Shown here in pieces: positions 8,673 to 17,602 of a stretch of 64,000 nt of DNA. Position numbers and translations under genes: made by a program. Location of the stretch: positions 1 through 64,000 of the forward strand of contig JAFLCE010000003.1 of the NCBI GenBank assembly GCA_017303655.1, read 5' to 3'. This DNA is from Anaerolineae bacterium (GTDB lineage Bacteria > Chloroflexota > Anaerolineae > Anaerolineales > Villigracilaceae). Under the pieces are notes generated by a model. The model was given only the letters and a program-made list of their open reading frames with translations. It had not been told where the DNA came from and made no database searches. Each line of letters begins with the position of its first letter. The stretch's first letter is position 1.

Positions 8673-11143
8673 TTCTCCACCTCAAGTTTGACATCTTCAA
8701 ATACGACGGGACCGCCATACGAGAGCAGACCGATCCAACCTTCTTGTGAAGAGATAGTAATGTCTTTGGCAATCTCGACATCGTTCACATAAATGCTGAG
8801 CGTATCTAGTTTTACAACCAGCTTAAGCACGAAGGACTGTCCATTTTTCTCAAGTGGGGCGGAGCCTTGTCCTTTGAATTTGCCTTCGTCATTGATCGAA
8901 CCCCACCAGATCGCGTCACCGCCATCTTTGAGACGGATAATGTAGGAATTATTCTTTGTGCCGCGCTCGCCCATGTGGATGATGAAGCCGCCGCCCGAGT
9001 CACTTGTGGCAGGCAAGGTGATCTTGGCGCTAAGCGTGTACTCTGAAGCTTGCACCCCCGTGTTCCAGATGTAATCGGAGACATCTGCCACGGTTTGCGA
9101 AACTTTGTTATTTTCAATAATCCACTTGCCGCTGACAATGCGTTGATCGGTGAAACCATCTAGGTTGTCGTAGGTGCCTTTAAAGATTGCGCCGACACCA
9201 TCCACGGCTACTTCGTCGTAGATCACATGAGCGCGCGAAGTAACCAGACCGAAATAACCGGCGTTGTATCCCGATTCATATGACACGGCTTGCACGATCA
9301 AACGATCATCGAGATAGATACTATAGGAATTTTCTCCGCCGACCACACGCAGAGTGTGTCGATCTGTGCCTGCATTGGGCACATCAGCATAGCCCTGATT
9401 TTTATACACACCATTCGCATCGAAGTAGCCCCAGACGATGGCATTATCGCGCTTGTCTGAATAGCGTACCATCGAGCTGCCTGCGAGTCTGTCTGTATTC
9501 GGCATATTGAAAAGAATGCCAGCCCCGCTGCCTTCTACATGCGAGAAGCCGGTTTGAATGCTGAAATTTTGGAAGGCGGTTTTGGTATAGACTGTGGCGA
9601 AGTCGAACCCATCCACTTTGGTTTGTTCGAAATTTCCGTTCGCAAACTTCCAATCGCCATTGATGATCTTCCAGCCCTGGTCGGATAATTTCCCGTCGAA
9701 CACCGCCACATAAGGCGACGCACCACCGCTTGCCGCTTCGACCTTAACCGGAGTGGACTCAACAATCTGAGTTGCTTTTGCCGTTGGAGTCACTGGTTGT
9801 GTTGCCTTGGGTTGAGGCGTCTCTGTCGCTTTCACAACTGTTGGGGTGGCTTGGGTTAATGCTGTCACCGGGTCGGAAGAGGCACTGAAGAGCGGAAAGA
9901 TTTCTACGTTTGAGAAGGCGGCTGCTGTGCGGGAGGTTATCAACCCTACAGCTCCCTGGTGCGATACCAACGGCACATCGCGAGCGATCATCACGTCATC
10001 CAGAAAAATGTCGTAACTATCGGTGCCAGAAAAAACTTGAAGGATATGAACTTCATCGCCGGGATGTTCAGCATCTATAAATCCCTGACGAATGAATACG
10101 CCTTTTGTGTCGTAAGAGCCCCAAATGATTGAATCTGTTTCATCTGAATAACGCACCAGATGAGCGCCATTGATGGAATAAGGCGAAGGCATATTAAAGA
10201 GGATGCCCGCGCCATGTCCTTCCAAATGATTGAATGTGGCTTGCACTGTGTAATTCTCAAAGGTGCTGGTCTCATATCCAATGGCAGCATCAGAAATGAC
10301 CGGGTCACTTTGCTGCATTTGTTGTGAAGCGATCTGCCAGGTGCCACTGATGGGCACCCAACCTCCTGCGCCGCCGGGTTCCTGGTCAAAGTCACTGGTG
10401 TAGACCATATCGCCGGGGTTTTGATTATCCGCTGCGGTGAGCTTATAGGTATCAAAAACCGCTGAACCCAAGGCGTAGAAACCGATCATGCCATTCTTGT
10501 AATAAAGCGGACGATTCTCGATCAGGCGCTGTCCGTTCACCTGTACCAGATAGGCATTGCTATACACATACACATCCAGCCGGAATTCGGTGGTGTTCAC
10601 ACTGATCGGAACGCGCGCCTGTGTGGTAAAGGCTCCAGTCTCATCCATGTAGCCAGCCACCAGTTCCAACGTCTCTGCATTGATGCGGTCAATGTACACG
10701 CGGTGCTGTTGTGCAATCAGGTCTGGGTATTGAGCATTGAAAGATACCCCGGCTTGTTTGGTATCTTTTTTCATGGTGATGAAAACACTGGCATGATAAG
10801 GCGCATCTTCCGGCACTTTGAGCGGAATATGCATCTGCCCCGCCTCTTCGCCGCCGACAGTTTGCATCAACGTCCCCGTGCGGATCGTCCATACGCCGGA
10901 ATCTGAAAACCAACGCTTGAGGTTGACGTCATCAAACGTTTGGGTGTAGGGCAGGGTATAGGTCGTTACAGGTTGGTCTGGCGCAACAAGGATTTGCAAC
11001 GCTGCAAAAAGAAAAACAGCCACAAGCACCACACCTGCTGTAGGAAGCAATACGCGATTCGAAGGCAACCCCGGAATCTTAGTACGCAGCCGGTTGAGGA
11101 TTTCATTCAAACGATCAAAGATTATTACAAAATATTTCTTCAT
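8669..11143 (-). CDS. Membrane-anchored protein with four LamG/DUF1080-like jelly-roll repeats
   Basis: An 824-residue protein with one N-terminal membrane helix (about 29-52) and a large extracytoplasmic part. Four beta-rich repeats of about 160-200 residues can be seen. Shared phrases are FDDVNLKRWFSDSGVWTI, GAGILFNMPSPYSINGAHLV and its near copy GAGILFNMPNTDRLAGSSMV, IYLDDRLIVQAV, and GWIGLLSY at the end. A Thr/Pro/Ala-rich linker (about 430-480) separates the first two repeats from the last two. The fold is like concanavalin-type or DUF1080 domains, so it may bind or cut cell-surface glycan. No catalytic residues are recognisable. It lies in the polysaccharide operon after a 129-base gap, the largest gap in the block. 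Confidence 0.7.
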   Translation of the reverse strand: MKKYFVIIFDRLNEILNRLRTKIPGLPSNRVLLPTAGVVLVAVFLFAALQILVAPDQPVTTYTLPYTQTFDDVNLKRWFSDSGVWTIRTGTLMQTVGGEEAGQMHIPLKVPEDAPYHASVFITMKKDTKQAGVSFNAQYPDLIAQQHRVYIDRINAETLELVAGYMDETGAFTTQARVPISVNTTEFRLDVYVYSNAYLVQVNGQRLIENRPLYYKNGMIGFYALGSAVFDTYKLTAADNQNPGDMVYTSDFDQEPGGAGGWVPISGTWQIASQQMQQSDPVISDAAIGYETSTFENYTVQATFNHLEGHGAGILFNMPSPYSINGAHLVRYSDETDSIIWGSYDTKGVFIRQGFIDAEHPGDEVHILQVFSGTDSYDIFLDDVMIARDVPLVSHQGAVGLITSRTAAAFSNVEIFPLFSASSDPVTALTQATPTVVKATETPQPKATQPVTPTAKATQIVESTPVKVEAASGGASPYVAVFDGKLSDQGWKIINGDWKFANGNFEQTKVDGFDFATVYTKTAFQNFSIQTGFSHVEGSGAGILFNMPNTDRLAGSSMVRYSDKRDNAIVWGYFDANGVYKNQGYADVPNAGTDRHTLRVVGGENSYSIYLDDRLIVQAVSYESGYNAGYFGLVTSRAHVIYDEVAVDGVGAIFKGTYDNLDGFTDQRIVSGKWIIENNKVSQTVADVSDYIWNTGVQASEYTLSAKITLPATSDSGGGFIIHMGERGTKNNSYIIRLKDGGDAIWWGSINDEGKFKGQGSAPLEKNGQSFVLKLVVKLDTLSIYVNDVEIAKDITISSQEGWIGLLSYGGPVVFEDVKLEVEK

Positions 11144-11272
11144 AAACGATTCCCACTTTTGATTCTATTGAAAAAGACAAAACTTTACGTTTCATTCTCG
11201 TTCTCAAAAAACTAAATATTTTGCAAACAGCATAATACGGGTTTTCCCCCATGGTCGTTTTTTTTGTTTTTA

Positions 11273-14200
11273 TTACGGTTCTTCCCCCTGCATAATGACC
11301 GAACCACAGCATAATTCATTCGGTTGCACAACAGTTACATTCGGCGGCAGAGACAGTGTTTGGTACACATCTTCAGGGATAACCAAAATCCCTTCCACCA
11401 ACATGGGTGCATCGTTGAGCTTGGTAAAGTAAATCGGATATTTCCCTTTCGATGCTGTCACCACGCCCAGGTCAAAGAACTGATATTGATAGTTCACCAC
11501 CACCACATCCGATGGGATCAATAATCCCAATTCATTAAGCGTATATTGACTCACATCCAACGGCGTACGATTGGCAGAAAAGACCAGTTTCTTATCAAAG
11601 AAAGCCAAATTCGACGGGTCTGAAGCGAGTGTGAGTCGCAGCGGGTCTTCAAACAAGCGCGACTTCATCTCCATGTCTACCGCAGAGATCGCACCACGCA
11701 GCAACAAACGATATTCACCTTCTTCGGGCAAGGTCACGTCAATGCGGAAAGGTGCTTCACGCGGCACACCGATAAAGCCGCCTTCGATCGTGCCCCACAA
11801 GCCGGGCGTGATCATATCCAGCCGGTTGTATTTGCTGTCTGAGAAAAATTGAAACAGCCGGAACATCGGTGAGAGATAATATGAACTGGAGATCTGCTCC
11901 GGGTCAAAAGGTAGGGTGACACTGTTCGGGCGGGCAAACTGCGTCTTGTTGGCTTTCAAGTACAGGTCCAGTGCGGATTCGTGTTCGTCATCCGTCACTA
12001 GAGTTAACGAATCAAACGATTCCAGATCGCCCACCACCATCGTATGGCGTAGGTCATAATAACGGGTCAACTCCAGGTTGGAAGACAAAATACGGATGAA
12101 CGAATTCCAATCGACATCCAGATACAAAGGCACACGTTCGGCAGTGGGGAGATCGGTAAATTCGTACAACGCATAACTTTCGTTCTCCATCAACTTTTTC
12201 AGATACGCATCACGCGAGTCAAGCTCGGGAATCAAGATCCGCTCCACCTCGCGTAAGTATTCCTGCCCGCCTACGGTATTTGCCACCAACTCTTTATTGA
12301 CCACAATGTATTTCAGATCCAGGTCGCGCGCGATATTGATCCACCATGGTTGTTGGTAATACAACGCCCGTAGCATCAAAAAGAACTCATGTTTATTGTC
12401 CGAGTCGCCGGTTAGCCCGTAGTAATAACTCGGCAGATCAAGATAATAGATGTGGAACTTATCAATAAACTTATGCTCCACGCCATTAATATCCACGATC
12501 ACCTTGGCGGTCTCAGTTGGCGGCAGCACCACCACTTTACCCGGCGGCAATTGCAGCAGCGCCTCTTTCACTTCCTTCAACGGTCCTACCGGGTAGGGCG
12601 TGAGAAAGTGATTGAAATCTCCCGATGAAAAAACGATACGATACGACTCGTTCGAAAAAATGGGAATCATGAATACCAGCACCATCATCAATGGGATGAA
12701 ACTCCCCGTTCCTTTTTTAACCGCAGTTTGCTTCTGTTTCGGTTTGCTTTTTACCTCACCGATTCTTTTCCCCGTCAGCACCCAGACGATTTCGCCGAAG
12801 CCTTTTTTCATGAAAGTGTCGTGCAGCCAAATGATGGAAATGGAGATCAGAATGGTCGCGACCATAAATGTGACCAGCTCAAAGCGATGTGGGAAGCGCA
12901 ATACCTGCACGATCGTGCCCATTAACTTGACGACCAGATCGCCAATGCCCGATTGCATTCCGTTTGCCACCGTGCTGATGAAAGCCATGGTACGGTGAAA
13001 GGTTGGCAGCCATGCCGGACCCGAATACCCCAGCGTTGCCCACATGGTGAAGAACGTGACCACATACATCACGTTTCTAAATGCTTTCAATTCTTCGGTA
13101 TTAAAAATTTCCTCGCCTACCCGCTTGAACAATAACGGCACGAAAAGAAGAAAGCTATAGACCATATTCGAATAGCGCGGCACTTTGGCAAGATAATCGC
13201 CGGTGAATTCCTTGTCCATGATGCCCGCCATATCAAAGGCGAGCACATGTCCAAGGGAAATGGAAGCGTCTTGAATAAAGTAAAAATCTCCGGGCACGGT
13301 TTCAGAGAGATTGGGTACGCCACGCAAGGCATAGAATTTGACGAAGAGGGCGTAGGGTAATAGTGTGCCAAGTCCCAACATGGCAAAAGCACCTACACAA
13401 CGCCAAAAGCGGACTTCTACAAACAGCCTGCGCCAGTCCTTTTTGAATATCTGCCATCCGCTCCACCACATGCGCGGGCGGTAGATATTGCGCCACGAAC
13501 CATTTTTGAACACGGCGATACCGTCCATGACGACTAGCGTTAATACGGCAAACGCCATATAAAGCGCGAAGAGAATCAAATAATGAACAGCAGGGTTGAA
13601 GAGTGTGATGACGCAAGCCGCCAGAATCGGTTTGTACGGATTCTTTTGCGGGAAGATCAAGCCATAGGTCATCAATGTGATGGAAACGAGGCATAAGGAA
13701 AAACCAAGAATCAGCGTGTAAAAATGTGTGATCTTGGCGTATGCCATGATGATGAAGATCATCAACACAGGTGCGGCAGTCAATTGGTAAATGGCTTCCG
13801 GTTTGTATTGCGGCAGAATCCGCTTGAGGAGCAGAGCTACAAAGAGATAGGAAAGGTACGCCACCCCCGGCACGACCAGCACAATGGCAAAAGGTAACAC
13901 TTTATAGTAGCGCAGCCAGGTTGTGAGAATGGAATATCGGACACGGAATTCGTATCCATTGGTAAGTTGATTGAACTTGCCAGCAGCCTGGTCGATTAAC
14001 TGGCTATCGGGGTTAAAAAATGGTACGAGTTCATCGCCATTGATAACGGCTTCGCCGCTCAGTACGAGAGGAATGTTGGCTATGACATGTCGGAATGTAA
14101 AGAAGGAAAGCGAAAAGTAGATGACTCCCACCAAGAGTGCAATCCGCTGAGTAGCAGTGAGTTTGGAAAACCATGTGGCAGGCTTTGGGATATTAACAGC

Positions 14201-14284
14201 AACCGGCGATTGAATCGCCAGAGCCTTTGCAGATGGGGGGGCAGACTTCCGCTTAGCGCGGGAGAGCTTTGGCTTTGAGGTCAT
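11273..14284 (-). CDS. Large GT-C-like multi-pass membrane protein
   Basis: A 1003-residue protein. A basic N-terminal tail is followed by about 11-13 membrane helices up to about residue 535 and a long extracytoplasmic C-terminal part of about 460 residues. This arrangement resembles bacterial GT-C arabinofuranosyl- or mannosyltransferases and YfhO-like proteins that extend or decorate surface glycans with polyprenyl-linked sugars. GGGGAGA lies eight bases before the ATG at 14284, and the start overlaps the pyruvyl transferase gene by 32 bases. I do not recognise a specific enzyme, and GT-C membership is inferred from topology and neighbours. Confidence 0.6.
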   Translation of the reverse strand: MTSKPKLSRAKRKSAPPSAKALAIQSPVAVNIPKPATWFSKLTATQRIALLVGVIYFSLSFFTFRHVIANIPLVLSGEAVINGDELVPFFNPDSQLIDQAAGKFNQLTNGYEFRVRYSILTTWLRYYKVLPFAIVLVVPGVAYLSYLFVALLLKRILPQYKPEAIYQLTAAPVLMIFIIMAYAKITHFYTLILGFSLCLVSITLMTYGLIFPQKNPYKPILAACVITLFNPAVHYLILFALYMAFAVLTLVVMDGIAVFKNGSWRNIYRPRMWWSGWQIFKKDWRRLFVEVRFWRCVGAFAMLGLGTLLPYALFVKFYALRGVPNLSETVPGDFYFIQDASISLGHVLAFDMAGIMDKEFTGDYLAKVPRYSNMVYSFLLFVPLLFKRVGEEIFNTEELKAFRNVMYVVTFFTMWATLGYSGPAWLPTFHRTMAFISTVANGMQSGIGDLVVKLMGTIVQVLRFPHRFELVTFMVATILISISIIWLHDTFMKKGFGEIVWVLTGKRIGEVKSKPKQKQTAVKKGTGSFIPLMMVLVFMIPIFSNESYRIVFSSGDFNHFLTPYPVGPLKEVKEALLQLPPGKVVVLPPTETAKVIVDINGVEHKFIDKFHIYYLDLPSYYYGLTGDSDNKHEFFLMLRALYYQQPWWINIARDLDLKYIVVNKELVANTVGGQEYLREVERILIPELDSRDAYLKKLMENESYALYEFTDLPTAERVPLYLDVDWNSFIRILSSNLELTRYYDLRHTMVVGDLESFDSLTLVTDDEHESALDLYLKANKTQFARPNSVTLPFDPEQISSSYYLSPMFRLFQFFSDSKYNRLDMITPGLWGTIEGGFIGVPREAPFRIDVTLPEEGEYRLLLRGAISAVDMEMKSRLFEDPLRLTLASDPSNLAFFDKKLVFSANRTPLDVSQYTLNELGLLIPSDVVVVNYQYQFFDLGVVTASKGKYPIYFTKLNDAPMLVEGILVIPEDVYQTLSLPPNVTVVQPNELCCGSVIMQGEEP

Positions 14285-15389
14285 CGAAGTATCTCCCCAG
14301 CTTCATGCGCAGGAGGGTACTGCGTTCAATCAAATGCATGCCAATCTCGTTGTAAGCGGAAAGGACAGACCGAATTCCTGCGGTCAGGTCTTCTGAACAG
14401 AAGGCGGCGTTGATATTGCGTGCGTATTTCTCCATGCCGAGGTAATCGATCAGTTCCTGCACTTTCACATCGTAGACCAGCCCATAGAAGGGTTTGCCCA
14501 AAATGGATGAAATGACCAGTGTATGCAACCTTTCGGCGAGGACCATGTCCACGCTGGCGATGATCTCTGCGGCTTCCTGTGCGGTTTGCGGGTCATGCAA
14601 AATGAAGGGGATTTCTGGGATGCGTTTTGAAAAGTCTTTCAAGATCGAGAGATCATCATTGGCTTTGAATTTACTCTGCATGGGCAGGGCATGAATTTCA
14701 ATCGGCGTTTCGGAATGGATCTGTTTTAACGACTCTGCCAGATTTGCCTGAAACGGCTCCCATGCTTCGGGTTTTTCAATGTCATAGTTCAAGTTCAAGG
14801 CAATGCGGATCTTGTCCGATTGGGGTAGAGGCTTGGGGTTGGGCACAAAGACTTCGGGTGGGTTGGCAAAAACAGCATCTGGGACGAGGTTAACTTTCAA
14901 TGGGGAAAGACCAAGCTTGAGCGCGGTGCGATGCGATTTTTCGTCGCGGACGGAGAGAAAATCCACCTGGTTGAGAATCCAGCGAGCAAGCATTTCTCCG
15001 CGAGGGGTCATCAACGGACCGACGCCGATATTGCTCATGACCACTTTTTTGCGTGCGATCTGTTTGGCGAAAGTAACGGTGGCAAGAATCATCAGTAGTG
15101 TGGAGTAGGGATTGCGCCCGACGCTGGCATAAAGTTCTTTGATGATGCTCCCGCCGCCGAAAAAGATGACCTTGCTGGTGAGTAGATATTTTAGGAAGCG
15201 CGGCAGCTCACGTGTGGTGTGAAAGGACTCCACGTTGAACTTGGGTCGCATAGCATTTTGTGTGAATGCCGGGTCGTAGGAGTTGACGGCGTAGGTATGT
15301 TCTTCGCCTAGTTGGGAAAGAAAGGTCTCGAGCAGAAGTTCATCGCCGAGGTTGAATTGTCCGTGGGTACCGAGGAAGAGGATTTTCAT
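14253..15389 (-). CDS. Polysaccharide pyruvyl transferase family protein (CsaB-like)
   Basis: A 378-residue protein with the family start MKILFLGTHGQFNLGDELLL, the GGGSIIKE loop (VIFFGGGSIIKELYA), SNIGVGPL and the late motif MVLAERLHTLVISSILGKPF. CsaB-like enzymes add a pyruvate ketal from phosphoenolpyruvate to secondary cell-wall or exopolysaccharide sugars, creating a negative charge that anchors surface-layer proteins. It is the first gene of the minus-strand glycan block. No convincing promoter is visible immediately upstream. The exact acceptor is unknown. Confidence 0.85.
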   Translation of the reverse strand: MKILFLGTHGQFNLGDELLLETFLSQLGEEHTYAVNSYDPAFTQNAMRPKFNVESFHTTRELPRFLKYLLTSKVIFFGGGSIIKELYASVGRNPYSTLLMILATVTFAKQIARKKVVMSNIGVGPLMTPRGEMLARWILNQVDFLSVRDEKSHRTALKLGLSPLKVNLVPDAVFANPPEVFVPNPKPLPQSDKIRIALNLNYDIEKPEAWEPFQANLAESLKQIHSETPIEIHALPMQSKFKANDDLSILKDFSKRIPEIPFILHDPQTAQEAAEIIASVDMVLAERLHTLVISSILGKPFYGLVYDVKVQELIDYLGMEKYARNINAAFCSEDLTAGIRSVLSAYNEIGMHLIERSTLLRMKLGRYFDDLKAKALPR

Positions 15390-15602
15390 GTGCCTGCCTT
15401 TGATAACTTGATAATACTCACTTCATTTGTCCCCAAGCCTGACAGGAAAATTACAGAATAACTTACTTAATTGAAAAGCGGTATTTTTGTGAGTTGGGTG
15501 GTTGCACCAATTGACAGTGTAGAGGGTATGGGGTATTTGGCAATCCGGTCAATTTCATTTCACCTGATTGAGAAAAAAATCACGCAAGGTTTTAGAACCT
15601 GC

Positions 15603-15631
15603 TTGCCTTTCTTGCAATTCTTGTCTATACT
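15603..15631 (+). promoter_or_regulatory. Promoter of the CBS-domain gene
   Basis: TTGCCT (15603-15608) and TATACT (15626-15631) are separated by 17 bases, a good sigma-70-type pair. The CBS gene starts 34 bases after the -10 box with AAGGAG before it. Confidence 0.6.
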
Positions 15632-15665
15632 CTGAGAAACTTAAACAACGCCAAGGAGATGATGA

Positions 15666-16103
15666 ATGTCCACAGTGCGCGATATGATCCGTAAGAAGGG
15701 TAGCGAAGTTTTTTCGATTGCTCCAGATGTGACCGTATACGAAGCGCTTTCTGTTATGGCAAAGTACAACACCGGCGCTTTGATGGTGGTTAGCAATGGC
15801 AAGGTGGAGGGGATTATTTCTGAACGAGACTGTGTTCGAAAAGTAGACCTTGAAGGTAAGGCATCGAAGACAACCAAGGTCAGTGACATTATGACCAGCA
15901 AGGTCATCAATGTGGAAGCAAGCCAGCAACTGGAAGAATGCATGGCATTGATGATTGACAAGAACATCCGTCACTTGCCGGTGTATGATGGCAAAGATTT
16001 GTTGGGCTTGATCTCTATTCGTGATGTATTGAAGGAAGTGATTGATGTGCAGAAGTTAATGATCAATCAATTGGAACATTATATTACCGGGGGCGGAAGG
16101 TAG
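15666..16103 (+). CDS. CBS-domain protein (two CBS repeats)
   Basis: A 145-residue protein made of two CBS repeats (about 5-65 and 70-130): TVYEALSVMAKYNTGALMVV, EGIISERDCVRKV, then MTSKVINVE and LLGLISIRDVLKEV. Such modules bind adenosyl nucleotides such as AMP, ATP or SAM and act as energy sensors. There is no attached enzyme domain. AAGGAG sits seven bases before the ATG. It is a single-gene unit with its own promoter and a large palindrome downstream. The partner is unknown. Confidence 0.88.
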   Translation: MSTVRDMIRKKGSEVFSIAPDVTVYEALSVMAKYNTGALMVVSNGKVEGIISERDCVRKVDLEGKASKTTKVSDIMTSKVINVEASQQLEECMALMIDKNIRHLPVYDGKDLLGLISIRDVLKEVIDVQKLMINQLEHYITGGGR

Positions 16104-16108
16104 AATCC

Positions 16109-16138
16109 AACCAGCCCCGCGCATGCGCGGGGCTGGTT
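16109..16138. terminator. 30-bp perfect palindrome, probable terminator
   Basis: AACCAGCCCCGCGCA is followed at once by its exact reverse complement, six bases after the CBS stop codon. It would form a very stable GC-rich hairpin. There is only a short, mixed T tract after it, so factor-independent termination is likely but not certain; it could instead be a dispersed repeat unit. Confidence 0.6.
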
Positions 16139-16246
16139 GCGCTTTATAACAATGAAAATACGGAATAGCACCCCTCAAGATCAAAGAAAAATATTATTGA
16201 TTTCAGCAATGTTTTAGTAAACTTGTTTTAAAAAAGAGACTCTCAA

Positions 16247-16561
16247 ATGTCAGATAATAACAAAAAAATACTATATATTTTTTTATTGGTGGCAGTCTCC
16301 TTTGTTGGATATTTTTTTGCAAGTTTTATATTGTTATATGAATATATGGCTCAAGGGATTGTTAGTGTTGTATTACTGATTTTTCTATATATACCAACAG
16401 AAGTATTGAAAAAATTAAGAGGCGACCTTGATAGTTTTGTTATGATATCTACCCTTGATAAAATTAATCGAGTGCTTTACACGTTTCTTGGGGCGATGGT
16501 CTTAACTCTCTCCATCAATTTAATTATTAAAGCACTCGTCCATTTAATGAAAAGTTTCTAG
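16247..16561 (+). CDS. Small AT-rich membrane protein of unknown function
   Basis: A 104-residue protein with three to four hydrophobic segments (about 8-30, 33-50 and 78-98) and a short charged loop, TEVLKKLRGDLDS. I do not recognise a family. The reading frame is markedly richer in A and T than its neighbours, with many AAA, ATA and TTA codons, which is a sign of recent acquisition. Only a weak AAGAGA precedes the ATG. It stands alone between a CBS gene and a convergent dehydratase gene. Confidence 0.55.
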   Translation: MSDNNKKILYIFLLVAVSFVGYFFASFILLYEYMAQGIVSVVLLIFLYIPTEVLKKLRGDLDSFVMISTLDKINRVLYTFLGAMVLTLSINLIIKALVHLMKSF

Positions 16562-16634
16562 TAGGCTAGGTCGTCAGTTTCATGATACCCGAACTTTAAC
16601 AACTTTTTCTTCACTTTCCACCATATCTTAACCA

Positions 16635-17579
16635 CTACTTCTGCCACGGCAGTTTCTCCAAATCCACATTCCCGCCGCTCAGAATCACACCGACCTTCAA
16701 ACCACTCAAATCAATTTTCTTTTCCCACAACACCGCGATCACCGTCGCTGCAGAAGGCTCGATGACGATCTTGGCGCGTTCCCAAACGAACTTCATCGAC
16801 TCAATAATCCCCAACTCACTGACCGTCACCACCTGTTCGACTCTCTCTTTGATGATCGGGTAAGTCAACGAACCCAGCGAAGTGAGCAAGCCATCTGCAA
16901 TGGTCTTGGGGTTCAGTGACGGGATAATCTCGCCAGCTTGCATCGAACGAAAGGCATCATCTGCCTTTTCGGGTTCAGCAGCGATCACGCGAATGCCTTT
17001 CTTCTTCTCTACTGCAATAGCAGTTCCGCTCAACAAACCACCGCCGCCAACGGGAGCGATAATCACATCCAAATCTGGGATTTCTTCCAGCAACTCCAAT
17101 GCCGCAGTGCCTTGACCTGCAATCACGCGCTCATCGTTATACGGATGGACCACGCTCGCGCCGGTACTCAGCCTGATTCCCTCCATTGTGCTTTCTCTCG
17201 CCTCAAGCGTTGGCTCGCAAAACGTGATCTGCCCGCCATAGCCTGCCACTGCATTTTTCTTCACCTGCGGAGCATTACTTGGCATCACAATGTATGCCGG
17301 GATGCCTCGCATCTTTGCTGCCAGTGCCAACGCCTGCGCATGATTCCCAGACGAGTGGGTGACGACTCCGTGAGCCGCTTCTTCATCTGTCAACGACCAG
17401 ACCGCATTGCTCGCTCCACGAAATTTGAAGGCGCCAACTTTTTGTAAATTTTCGCATTTCATGAAAACCTGCGCGCCAACCTTTTCGTTCAAACTTGAAT
17501 TGGTCAACACCGGCGTGCGATGAATGTACGGCTTAATTCTTTGTGCTGCTTGTAGAACGTCTTGTAAGGAAACAGTCAT
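16635..17579 (-). CDS. Threonine dehydratase / serine racemase-like PLP enzyme
   Basis: A 314-residue fold-type II PLP enzyme. K52 in KVGAFKFRGASN is the Schiff-base lysine; HSSGNHAQALALAAK is the substrate loop and PVGGGGLLSGTA the phosphate-binding loop. It lacks the C-terminal ACT-like domain of biosynthetic IlvA, so a catabolic threonine/serine dehydratase or serine racemase role is more likely. I chose ATG 17579 because GGAG lies seven bases before it and MTVSLQDVLQAAQRI matches family starts. A GTG at 17603 overlapping the preceding stop (TAGTG) is an alternative. It follows a 2-hydroxyacid dehydrogenase gene. Confidence 0.85.
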   Translation of the reverse strand: MTVSLQDVLQAAQRIKPYIHRTPVLTNSSLNEKVGAQVFMKCENLQKVGAFKFRGASNAVWSLTDEEAAHGVVTHSSGNHAQALALAAKMRGIPAYIVMPSNAPQVKKNAVAGYGGQITFCEPTLEARESTMEGIRLSTGASVVHPYNDERVIAGQGTAALELLEEIPDLDVIIAPVGGGGLLSGTAIAVEKKKGIRVIAAEPEKADDAFRSMQAGEIIPSLNPKTIADGLLTSLGSLTYPIIKERVEQVVTVSELGIIESMKFVWERAKIVIEPSAATVIAVLWEKKIDLSGLKVGVILSGGNVDLEKLPWQK

Positions 17580-17602
17580 CACTCTTCTCCAATCACTATT
17601 CA

